Source: Ga0077536 sp943370145
Lineage (GTDB): Bacteria; Pseudomonadota; Gammaproteobacteria; Ga0077536
Length of the DNA stretch: 64,000 nt
Reading direction: 5' to 3'
Assembly (NCBI GenBank): GCA_943370145.1
Contig: CALRPY020000009.1
Location: forward strand, 1 to 64,000
This document shows, piece after piece, positions 57,833 to 64,000 of the stretch. How positions within the stretch are numbered: position 1 is the stretch's first letter; every line of letters begins with the position of its first letter. Below the pieces are notes generated by a model. That model made no database searches. It was not told where the DNA came from and was given only the letters and a program-made list of their open reading frames with translations. The translations under genes and the position numbers were made by a program.

Positions 57833-59212
57833 TTGCTCTTCTCCTCCCAGCTTTTCATCCTGCTGTTCCTGCCGCTCGCGCTCGCGCTGTATCACGCCCT
57901 CGCCGGTGACTACCGGGCACGGCTCTGGGCGCTGACGCTCGCGTCCTTCGCCTTCTACGGCTGGTGGGACCTGCGCTTCCTGCCGCTGCTTATCGCCGCG
58001 ATCACGCTGAACTGGGGACTTGGACACATATATATGTCTCTGGGGCGGCCGCGCTGGCTGATCGTCGCCGGCGTCGCCTTCCACCTGGGGCTGCTCGGCT
58101 TCTTCAAGTACGCGAACTTCTTCGCCGACGCCGTCGCCGCCGTGACCGGCGCCGGGCACCAGCGCTGGAGCATCGTGCTGCCGCTCGCGATCAGCTTCTT
58201 CACCTTCCAACAGATCTCCTACCTGGTGGACCTGAAACGCGGCCAGGCGCCGACCTACAGCTGGCTCGAATACACGGCCTACATCGTGTTCTTTCCTCAT
58301 CTCATCGCCGGCCCCATCGTCCGCCACAACGAACTCATCGGCCAGTTCACTGCCCACCCCCATCGCGACGGCAGCCTCGAGACCGCCGCGCGTGGGTTGC
58401 TGCTGTTCGTGCTGGGGCTGGTTAAGAAGGTGTTCTTCGCCGACGAACTCGCCGGTGTGGCGAACCCGGTTTTCGACGGCGCGCTCGCGGGTGCGGTGCC
58501 GGCAACGGCCGACGCCTGGCTCGGCGCGCTGGGCTACACGCTGCAGCTCTATTTCGACTTCTCGGCCTATTCGGACATGGCAATCGGGCTCGGCGCGATG
58601 TTCGGCCTGCGCTTGCCCATCAACTTCGACCAGCCCTACCGCGCGACCAGCATCCGCGAATTCTGGCGGCGCTGGCACATGACCCTGTCGCGCTTCTTCC
58701 GCGACTATCTCTACATTCCGCTCGGCGGCAACCACGGCGGCTTCGCGATGACCTGCGGGCTGGTGCTGCTGACGATGACGCTGTGCGGCCTGTGGCACGG
58801 CGCCGGCTGGACCTTCATCGCGTGGGGCGCGCTGCACGGGCTTGCGATCGTCGGCAGCCGCGTGTGGGGGCTCGCCGGCATTCGCGTGCCCGCGCTGGCG
58901 GGCTGGGCGCTGACGATGTTGTTCGTGGTTGTCGGCTGGGTGCTGTTCCGCGCCGAAACCTTCGCCTCGGCCTGGCGCGTGCTCGCCGGCATGGCGGGCC
59001 AGGGCGCCGGCGACGCGAACCCGGCGGAGGGCTGGGCCTTCGTCGTCATCGGCGCGGCGTTCGCGCTGTTCGGCCCGACGAACATCGCCTGGGCCGATCG
59101 CAGGCTCGCGCCGCGGATGTCGCTCGCCGTGCTGGCGGCCTTCGCGCTGTTCGTCGTCACGCTGCGCGTGGGGCAGGGGCGTGGCCTCGACTTCATCTAC
59201 TTCCAGTTCTGA
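57833..59212 (+). CDS. MBOAT-family membrane O-acyltransferase (AlgI-like)
   Basis: A 459-residue polytopic membrane enzyme that moves acyl (usually acetyl) groups across the membrane for polysaccharide O-acetylation. The AlgI signature is complete: HLIAGPIVRHNEL, FREFWRRWHMTLS-type segment (IREFWRRWHMTLSRFFRDYL), IPLGGNHGG, and the catalytic His in LCGLWHGAGWTFIAWG. About eleven helices are visible. The start is TTG 57833, giving the conserved MLFSS opening. It is followed eight bases later by an SGNH-like partner. Together they probably decorate the polymer made by this locus. Confidence 0.92.
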   Translation: MLFSSQLFILLFLPLALALYHALAGDYRARLWALTLASFAFYGWWDLRFLPLLIAAITLNWGLGHIYMSLGRPRWLIVAGVAFHLGLLGFFKYANFFADAVAAVTGAGHQRWSIVLPLAISFFTFQQISYLVDLKRGQAPTYSWLEYTAYIVFFPHLIAGPIVRHNELIGQFTAHPHRDGSLETAARGLLLFVLGLVKKVFFADELAGVANPVFDGALAGAVPATADAWLGALGYTLQLYFDFSAYSDMAIGLGAMFGLRLPINFDQPYRATSIREFWRRWHMTLSRFFRDYLYIPLGGNHGGFAMTCGLVLLTMTLCGLWHGAGWTFIAWGALHGLAIVGSRVWGLAGIRVPALAGWALTMLFVVVGWVLFRAETFASAWRVLAGMAGQGAGDANPAEGWAFVVIGAAFALFGPTNIAWADRRLAPRMSLAVLAAFALFVVTLRVGQGRGLDFIYFQF

Positions 59213-59219
59213 GGGCGCG

Positions 59220-60248
59220 ATGTCCTGGCGCCGCTTCCTCGGACTCACGCTCGCGCTGTTCGCGCTGTTCTCGCTCGCGTGCTACGGCTTCATCCTGCTG
59301 CTGGACCCCTACCAGAACGTGCCGTTCTCGCCCGCGCTCCCGCGCGCGCCCGTCGCGCAGAACCAGCGCTACGCCTACCCCGCGCTCGCGCGCCAGCCGC
59401 AGTTCGACAGCGCAATCGTCGGCACTTCGATGGTCCGCCTGCTCAATCCTTCGCGCCTGAACGAACTGCTCGGCGCCCGCTTCGTCAATCTCGCGATGAA
59501 CTCGGCGACCGCCCATGAGCAGGTGCGGATGAACGAACTCTTCCTCCGCCATCACCCGCGGGCGAAGTTCCTGGTCTACGCGATTGACGACAGCTGGTGC
59601 CGGGCAGCGTCCGAGCCGGACCGCTACACCTTCCGCGACTTCCCCGAATTCATGTTCGACGAGAACCGCTGGAACGACCTGCTGTATCTCTTCAACGACA
59701 AGGCGCTCGAGAACGCGGTGCGCATGCTCGAACTCGTGCGAGGGAAGCGCGAGCCCAAGTACGGGCCGGACGGCTACTTCGACTTCACGCGTGATTTCGG
59801 CGCCTACGATCTCGCGCGCACGCGGCAGCGGATTTACGGAACTCCGACGCCGCCGGCCGCGCCGCCGCCGCTGGACCTCGAACCCGCGTCCAGCGCCGAT
59901 GCGCCGGCAATGGCCAATCTCGACCTCCTGCCACAGCTCCTGCAGGCGGCGCCTCCCAACGCCCGCATCGGCCTGCTGATGCCGCCGATGCACGTCTGGC
60001 ACCAGCAGCAGAACGCGGCGAACTACCGGGAATGCAAGGCGCGGGTGCTCGCGGCCGTCGCTCCGCTGCGGCAGGTGGTGGTGCTGGATTACCTGCTCGA
60101 CAGCCCACTCACCCGGCGCGACGAGCACTACTGGGACGCCATCCACTACGGGGACGAGATCGCGATGGGTATCGAGCGGGATATCGCCATCGCGCTCGCT
60201 GGCGGCAAGGTGGCACGGGAGGGCGTGGTACAGCGCGCAAGGCGCTGA
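59220..60248 (+). CDS. SGNH-like partner of the MBOAT acyltransferase
   Basis: A 342-residue protein with one N-terminal membrane helix (LGLTLALFALFSLACYGFILLL) and a periplasmic domain. IVGTSMVRLLNP looks like the nucleophile block of an SGNH esterase (GTS instead of GDS). The late segment EHYWDAIHYGDEIA supplies the D-x-x-H that closes the triad. A proline-rich linker lies at about 230-255. It pairs with the MBOAT gene eight bases upstream, as AlgJ/AlgX/PatB-type proteins do, and should transfer the acetyl group onto the glycan. I do not assign a named family. Confidence 0.75.
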   Translation: MSWRRFLGLTLALFALFSLACYGFILLLDPYQNVPFSPALPRAPVAQNQRYAYPALARQPQFDSAIVGTSMVRLLNPSRLNELLGARFVNLAMNSATAHEQVRMNELFLRHHPRAKFLVYAIDDSWCRAASEPDRYTFRDFPEFMFDENRWNDLLYLFNDKALENAVRMLELVRGKREPKYGPDGYFDFTRDFGAYDLARTRQRIYGTPTPPAAPPPLDLEPASSADAPAMANLDLLPQLLQAAPPNARIGLLMPPMHVWHQQQNAANYRECKARVLAAVAPLRQVVVLDYLLDSPLTRRDEHYWDAIHYGDEIAMGIERDIAIALAGGKVAREGVVQRARR

Positions 60249-60306
60249 AGTCGCTTGCCGGTGCCAGATATTGCGATACGCCTCGCAGCCGCCACCAGAT
60301 ATACCT

Positions 60307-60354
60307 GTTCACTTATTGAACAGCCTTCGTCTACAATGCGTTCACTCAATGAAC
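60307..60354 (+). promoter_or_regulatory. Promoter with two identical operator palindromes upstream of the MarR-like gene
   Basis: GTTCA-N5-TGAAC occurs twice, at 60307-60321 and 60340-60354, with centres 33 bases (three turns) apart. A promoter fits between them. TTCACT (60308-60313) as -35 and TACAAT (60332-60337) as -10 are spaced 18 bases, so the first operator covers the -35 and the second the transcription start. This is the layout of autorepression by the winged-helix regulator encoded just downstream. Confidence 0.7.
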
Positions 60355-60362
60355 GCCCGCCG

Positions 60363-60995
60363 ATGCCGCAAGACCGCGAAGAAGCCCTGACCCTCGAACT
60401 GCTGAACGCCATCGGGGCCCGCAGCGACGTGACCCAGCGTCACCTCGCGGATCGCCTGGGCGTGGCGCTGGGGCTCGCCAATTCCTACCTGAAGCGCTGC
60501 GTGCGCAAGGGGCTGGTGAAGGTCACGCAGGCGCCGGCCAACCGGTATCTCTACTACCTCACGCCGCAGGGCTTCAGGGAGAAGAGCCGGCTCACCGGGC
60601 AGTACCTGTCCGCGTCGCTCGATTTCTATCGCCGCGCCAGTGGCTCAATCGCGCGGGCCTTCGAGGAATGCCAGGCGCGCGGCGCGCAGCGCGTGCTGTT
60701 TGCCGGGGCGTCGGAACTCGCGGAAATCGCGGCCGTGCGCTGCCATGACCATGCCCTGGAAATCGTCGGTACCTTCGAACCCGGACAGGCTCGCGAGCAG
60801 TTCGTCGGCAGGCCGGTCTGGCACTGCCTGGACGACGTTCCGGATTGCGACGCCGTGCTGCTCACCGCGCTCGACGACAGCGTGGCCATCCAGCACCAAC
60901 TCCGCACCCGCTTTGACGAAGCGCAAGTGGTGGTGCCGGACATCGTGGGAGCCTTGCTCGGACAAACGGACCCATTGCCGGACCTCGTGCATTGA
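60363..60995 (+). CDS. MarR-like winged-helix regulator with a Rossmann-like C-terminal domain
   Basis: A 210-residue regulator with an N-terminal winged helix (about 8-75; VTQRHLADRLGVALGLANSYLKRC is the recognition region). A C-terminal domain of about 110 residues follows (QRVLFAGASELAEIAAVR, LEIVGTFEP and CDAVLLTALDD) that looks like a small nucleotide- or CoA-binding Rossmann fold. Such regulators occur at the head of nucleotide-sugar clusters. ATG 60363 is used because the promoter's transcription start falls near 60344, excluding the ATG at 60336. It probably controls the wbp genes that follow and itself. Confidence 0.85.
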   Translation: MPQDREEALTLELLNAIGARSDVTQRHLADRLGVALGLANSYLKRCVRKGLVKVTQAPANRYLYYLTPQGFREKSRLTGQYLSASLDFYRRASGSIARAFEECQARGAQRVLFAGASELAEIAAVRCHDHALEIVGTFEPGQAREQFVGRPVWHCLDDVPDCDAVLLTALDDSVAIQHQLRTRFDEAQVVVPDIVGALLGQTDPLPDLVH

Positions 60996-61069
60996 CGCAT
61001 CGCGAGGCGGGCCGTGTTTGCCGCATCGGCGCGGCGCAGCGCGCGAAACTTGGATGAAAGGAATACAGG

Positions 61070-62134
61070 ATGGCGTATCGAGCACCGTACAAGATTGACG
61101 ACCGCAAGCTGCGCTTCGCGATCGTGGGCTGTGGCCGCATCTCGGACCGCCACACTGACGCGATCGCGGCGCACAAGGACCGCGCGGAACTCGTGGCCGT
61201 CTGCGACAGTGACCCCGCGGCGCTCGAAAAGGCGAGCACCGCGCCGAAGGTGCCGGGCTACGCGAGCCTCGAGCAGCTGCTCGCCGACAGCAACGCCGAC
61301 ATCGTCACGCTGTGCACGCCGAGCGGGCTGCACCCGCAGCAGGCCGTCCAGGTCGCGCGCGCCGGCCGGCACGTGGTCACCGAGAAGCCGATGGCGACCC
61401 GCCTGGTGGACGGCAAGAAGATGGTGTCCGCCTGCGACGAGGAGGGCGTGCACCTCTTCGTCGTCAAGCAGAACCGGTTGAACCCCACGCTGCAGCTGCT
61501 GAAGCGGGCCATCCAGAAGCGCCGGTTCGGGCGCATCTACATGGTCAACGTCAACGTGTTCTGGACCCGCCCGCAGGAGTATTACGACTCCGCGCGCTGG
61601 CGCGGCACCTGGGAATTCGACGGCGGCGCGTTCATGAACCAGGCGAGCCACTACGTCGATCTGCTCGACTGGCTGATCGGGCCGATCGAGAGCGTGCACG
61701 CCTATACCTCGACGCTCGAGCGCAACATCGAAGTCGAGGACACCGGTGTCGCGAACATCAAGTGGCGCTCAGGCGCGATGGGTTCCATCAACGTCACGAT
61801 GCTGACCTACCCGAGGAACCTCGAGGGGTCGATCACCATCCTCGGCGAGAAGGGCACCGTGCAGGTGGGCGGCGTCGCGGTGAACGAGATCAAGCACTGG
61901 GAATTCGCAGACCAGGACGAGGACGACATCCGGGTCAAGGAGTCGAACTACCAGACGAGCTCCGTCTACGGCGTGGGCCACCCCCTGTATTACGACAACG
62001 TCATTCGCGTGCTGCGCGGCGAGGCGAGCCCGGAGACCGACGGCCGCGAAGGCCTGCGCTCGCTGGAGACCCTCATCGCCATGTACACCTCGGCGCGCGA
62101 CGGCCGCCGCGTGTCGCTGCCGCTGGAATACTGA
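61070..62134 (+). CDS. wbpB: UDP-N-acetylglucosaminuronate 3-dehydrogenase (WbpB/WlbA-like)
   Basis: A 354-residue Gfo/Idh/MocA-type oxidoreductase. The NAD motif is IVGCGRISDRHTDAI and the catalytic Lys lies in VTEKPMATR. The substrate-side motif is GGAFMNQASHYVDLLDWLIG with its His, and RNIEVEDTGV follows. The sequence matches WbpB/WlbA, which oxidises C3 of UDP-GlcNAcA to the 3-keto sugar with bound NAD. It is followed by WbpD- and WbpE-like genes, completing the pathway. ATG 61070 has AAAGGA upstream. Confidence 0.92.
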   Translation: MAYRAPYKIDDRKLRFAIVGCGRISDRHTDAIAAHKDRAELVAVCDSDPAALEKASTAPKVPGYASLEQLLADSNADIVTLCTPSGLHPQQAVQVARAGRHVVTEKPMATRLVDGKKMVSACDEEGVHLFVVKQNRLNPTLQLLKRAIQKRRFGRIYMVNVNVFWTRPQEYYDSARWRGTWEFDGGAFMNQASHYVDLLDWLIGPIESVHAYTSTLERNIEVEDTGVANIKWRSGAMGSINVTMLTYPRNLEGSITILGEKGTVQVGGVAVNEIKHWEFADQDEDDIRVKESNYQTSSVYGVGHPLYYDNVIRVLRGEASPETDGREGLRSLETLIAMYTSARDGRRVSLPLEY

Positions 62135-62144
62135 GGCCGCCTGC

Positions 62145-62726
62145 ATGAGCAATTACACGGTACACCCGACCGCAATCGTCGACGACGGCGCGGTCATCGG
62201 CGACGGCAGCCGCGTGTGGCACTGGGTGCACATCAGCGGCGGTGCACGGATCGGCAAGGCCTGCTCTTTCGGCCAGAACGTCTACGTCGGCAACCGCGTG
62301 GTGATCGGCGACAACGTGAAAATTCAGAACAACGTCTCGATCTACGACAACGTGACGCTGGAGGATGGCGTCTTCTGCGGCCCGAGCATGGTGTTCACCA
62401 ACGTGTACAACCCGCGGGCCGAGGTGTCGCGCAAGGACGAGTACCGCGACACGCTGGTGAAGCGCGGCGCGACGCTCGGTGCGAACTGCACGATAGTCTG
62501 CGGCACGACGATCGGCGAATACGCCTTCGTCGGCGCCGGCGCGGTGGTCAACCGCGACGTGCCGGCATTCGCCCTGATGCTGGGTGTGCCCGCCCGGCAG
62601 GCCGGCTGGATGAGCCGCTTCGGCGAGCGGCTGGACCTCCCGCTCACCGGCAACGCCGAGACTGTCTGCCCGCACACCGGCGAGCGCTACGTGCTGCGCG
62701 ACGGCGTGTGCTCGATCGCGGCTTGA
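62145..62726 (+). CDS. wbpD: UDP-2-acetamido-3-amino-glucuronate N-acetyltransferase (WbpD-like)
   Basis: A 193-residue left-handed beta-helix acetyltransferase. The hexapeptide repeats are plain (VHPTAIVDDGAVIGDGSRV, GNRVVIGDNVKIQNNVSIYD), and the active-site His/Asn segment lies near GPSMVFTNVYNPRAEV. It acetylates the 3-amino group from acetyl-CoA to give the 2,3-diacetamido uronate. A C-terminal extension (CPHTGERYVLRDGVCSI) is typical of WbpD/WlbB. ATG 62145 has GAGG upstream and lies ten bases past wbpB. Confidence 0.93.
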   Translation: MSNYTVHPTAIVDDGAVIGDGSRVWHWVHISGGARIGKACSFGQNVYVGNRVVIGDNVKIQNNVSIYDNVTLEDGVFCGPSMVFTNVYNPRAEVSRKDEYRDTLVKRGATLGANCTIVCGTTIGEYAFVGAGAVVNRDVPAFALMLGVPARQAGWMSRFGERLDLPLTGNAETVCPHTGERYVLRDGVCSIAA

Positions 62727-62757
62727 GCCCGCAACCCACGAACCCAGGAAACCAGGC

Positions 62758-63861
62758 ATGGATTTCATTGACCTCAAGACCCAGTACCGGCAGCTGAAGC
62801 CCGAAATCGACCGCCGCATCCAGGCGGTGCTGGACCACGGCGCCTACATCATGGGCCCCGAAGTCGCCGAACTGGAAGCGCAGCTTGCCGCGTACACCGG
62901 CAGCAAGCACTGCATAAGCGTCGCGAGCGGCACGGACGCACTGCTGATCGCGATGATGGCCCTGGGTATCAAGGCCGGCGACGAAATCATCACCACGCCG
63001 TTCACGTTCATCGCGACCGGCGAGATGATCGCGCTGATTGGCGCCGTGCCCGTGTTCGTCGACATCGACCCGCGCACCTACAACATGGACCCGGCGAAGA
63101 TAGAAGCGGCGATCACCCCGCGCACCAAGGCCATCATGCCGGTGAGCCTCTACGGCCAGTGCGCCGAGTTCGACGAGATCAACGCGATCGCCTGCAGGCA
63201 CGGCCTGCCGGTCATCGAGGATGCCGCGCAAAGTTTCGGCGCGAGCTACAAGGGGCGCAAGTCCTGCGCGCTGTCGCTGATCGGCTGCACGAGCTTCTTT
63301 CCGTCGAAGCCGCTCGGCGCCTATGGCGACGGCGGCGCCTGCTTCACCGATGACGATGCGCTCGCCAAGCTGATGCGCGAAATCCGCGTCCACGGCCAGG
63401 ACCGGCGCTATCACCACCCGGTGATCGGCGTGAACGGCCGCATGGACACGATCCAGTGCGCGGTGCTGCTGGGCAAGCTGCCGAGCTTCCCGGATGAGGT
63501 GAAGGCTCGCGGCGAACTGGGCGCGAATTACACCACGCTCGTCAACGACCACTGCCCGGGCGCGCGGCCGCCGTTCATCGAGGACTACAACAGTTCCGTC
63601 TACGCCCAGTACACGGTGCAGGTCGAGAATCGCGACGCCGTGCAGAAGAAACTGCAGGAGGCCGGCATCCCGACCGCCGTGCACTATCCGGTGCCGCTGC
63701 ACCTGCAGCCGGCGTTCGCGTCACTGGGCCTGGGCGAGGGCAGTTTCCCGGTTTCGGAGGCCGCCGCGAACCGCGTGATGAGCCTGCCGATGCATCCCTT
63801 TCTGGATTCGGCGACGCAGGAACAGGTCATCACGGCCCTTGCTGCGGCAACCGCCAACTAA
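62758..63861 (+). CDS. wbpE: UDP-3-keto-glucuronate aminotransferase (WbpE-like, DegT family)
   Basis: A 367-residue PLP-dependent aminotransferase of the DegT/DnrJ/EryC1 family. It converts the 3-keto sugar to the 3-amino sugar, with glutamate as donor. The cofactor sites are SGTDALLIA and EDAAQSFGA, and the PLP Lys lies in FFPSKPLGAYGDGGA (about residue 185). HYPVPLHLQPAF near the end is a family mark. ATG 62758 has AGGA upstream. Gene order here is wbpB-wbpD-wbpE, as in other UDP-diNAcGlcA clusters. Confidence 0.94.
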   Translation: MDFIDLKTQYRQLKPEIDRRIQAVLDHGAYIMGPEVAELEAQLAAYTGSKHCISVASGTDALLIAMMALGIKAGDEIITTPFTFIATGEMIALIGAVPVFVDIDPRTYNMDPAKIEAAITPRTKAIMPVSLYGQCAEFDEINAIACRHGLPVIEDAAQSFGASYKGRKSCALSLIGCTSFFPSKPLGAYGDGGACFTDDDALAKLMREIRVHGQDRRYHHPVIGVNGRMDTIQCAVLLGKLPSFPDEVKARGELGANYTTLVNDHCPGARPPFIEDYNSSVYAQYTVQVENRDAVQKKLQEAGIPTAVHYPVPLHLQPAFASLGLGEGSFPVSEAAANRVMSLPMHPFLDSATQEQVITALAAATAN

Positions 63862-63881
63862 CTCAATCTCTGGAGAAGAAA

Positions 63882-64000
63882 ATGGACATTCGTGGCAAGA
63901 AACTCGTCGTCATCGGCGGTGCCGGACTGATTGGTTCGCACGCGGTGGACTTGCTGACCAAGGAAGACGTCGGCGAAATCGTCGTCTATGACAACTTCGT
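63882..64000 (+). CDS. NAD-dependent epimerase/dehydratase (5' part only)
   Basis: The window ends after the first 39 codons. They encode a typical extended-SDR start, MDIRGKKLVVIGGAGLIGSH, with the GxxGxxG cofactor loop, followed by a strand ending YDN. The gene sits 20 bases after wbpE with a GGAG Shine-Dalgarno and is part of the same operon. The exact sugar substrate cannot be told from this part. Confidence 0.88.
   Translation, partial: MDIRGKKLVVIGGAGLIGSHAVDLLTKEDVGEIVVYDNF

Overview
The window is high-GC chromosomal DNA with dense coding on both strands. A complete system I cytochrome c maturation operon (ccmABCDEFGHI), a thiopurine-methyltransferase homologue, an HAE3-type RND exporter, PQQ dehydrogenases and a PEP-CTERM surface-protein system point to a proteobacterium, most likely an environmental gammaproteobacterium. 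No rRNA or other decisive phylogenetic marker is present, so this placement is inference. There is no phage, no CRISPR array and no intact insertion sequence. The intergenic spaces instead carry several families of dispersed short palindromic repeats.

Region by region: 0.5-2.3 kb recQ, followed by a duplicated fragment of its own 3' end set among repeats; 2.8-7.1 kb a PEP-CTERM pair (PrsT-like TPR protein and a secreted PEP-CTERM substrate) with a sigma-54-like promoter; 7.4-9.7 kb a CHASE4 histidine-kinase homologue that has lost its phospho-acceptor His; 9.9-12.3 kb an RND exporter; 14-16.5 kb a PQQ alcohol dehydrogenase with a lanthanide-type D-x-D motif, translationally coupled to a periplasmic binding protein; 16.7-18.2 kb a pyrophosphatase-like protein and a PAS-GGDEF diguanylate cyclase; 18.8-20.75 kb tRNA-Val, gltX, tRNA-Ala and tRNA-Glu, followed by a tandem duplication that carries copies of the tRNA-Glu 3' end and a DUF2252 gene; 23.5-27.6 kb a PNPOx-like protein, a Baeyer-Villiger-type monooxygenase, a frameshifted cupin and a LysR regulator; 28.1-29.6 kb a membrane cytochrome-b-like protein coupled to an octaheme cytochrome c; 29.7-31.9 kb an amine-oxidase-like flavoprotein overlapping a photolyase-like protein; 32.1-40.3 kb a metabolic block (CBS protein, acyl-CoA dehydrogenase, CbiM-like permease, thioesterase, TPMT, cytochrome c, SDR, CoA transferase, DMT exporter, MazG-like hydrolase); 40.4-45.5 kb a haem-PQQ dehydrogenase, a methyltransferase, a nuclease, a lipoprotein, a second small cytochrome c and a macro-domain protein; 46-53 kb the ccm operon on the minus strand; 53.8 kb to the end a plus-strand polysaccharide locus.

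The parts fit together around two themes. The first is periplasmic electron transfer: two PQQ dehydrogenases, two paralogous small c-type cytochromes, an octaheme cytochrome and the full haem-ligation machinery. The second is the cell surface. The polysaccharide locus makes UDP-GlcA/UDP-GalA and UDP-N-acetylhexosamine uronate. WbpB, WbpE and WbpD homologues convert the latter to UDP-2,3-diacetamido-2,3-dideoxy-glucuronate, and an MBOAT plus SGNH-like pair probably O-acetylates the polymer. The PEP-CTERM proteins at the other end of the window belong to the exopolysaccharide-associated exosortase sorting system, although no exosortase gene is present here.

Most start codons were set by Shine-Dalgarno matches or by four-base stop/start overlaps. 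Alternatives are stated where the choice is weak.
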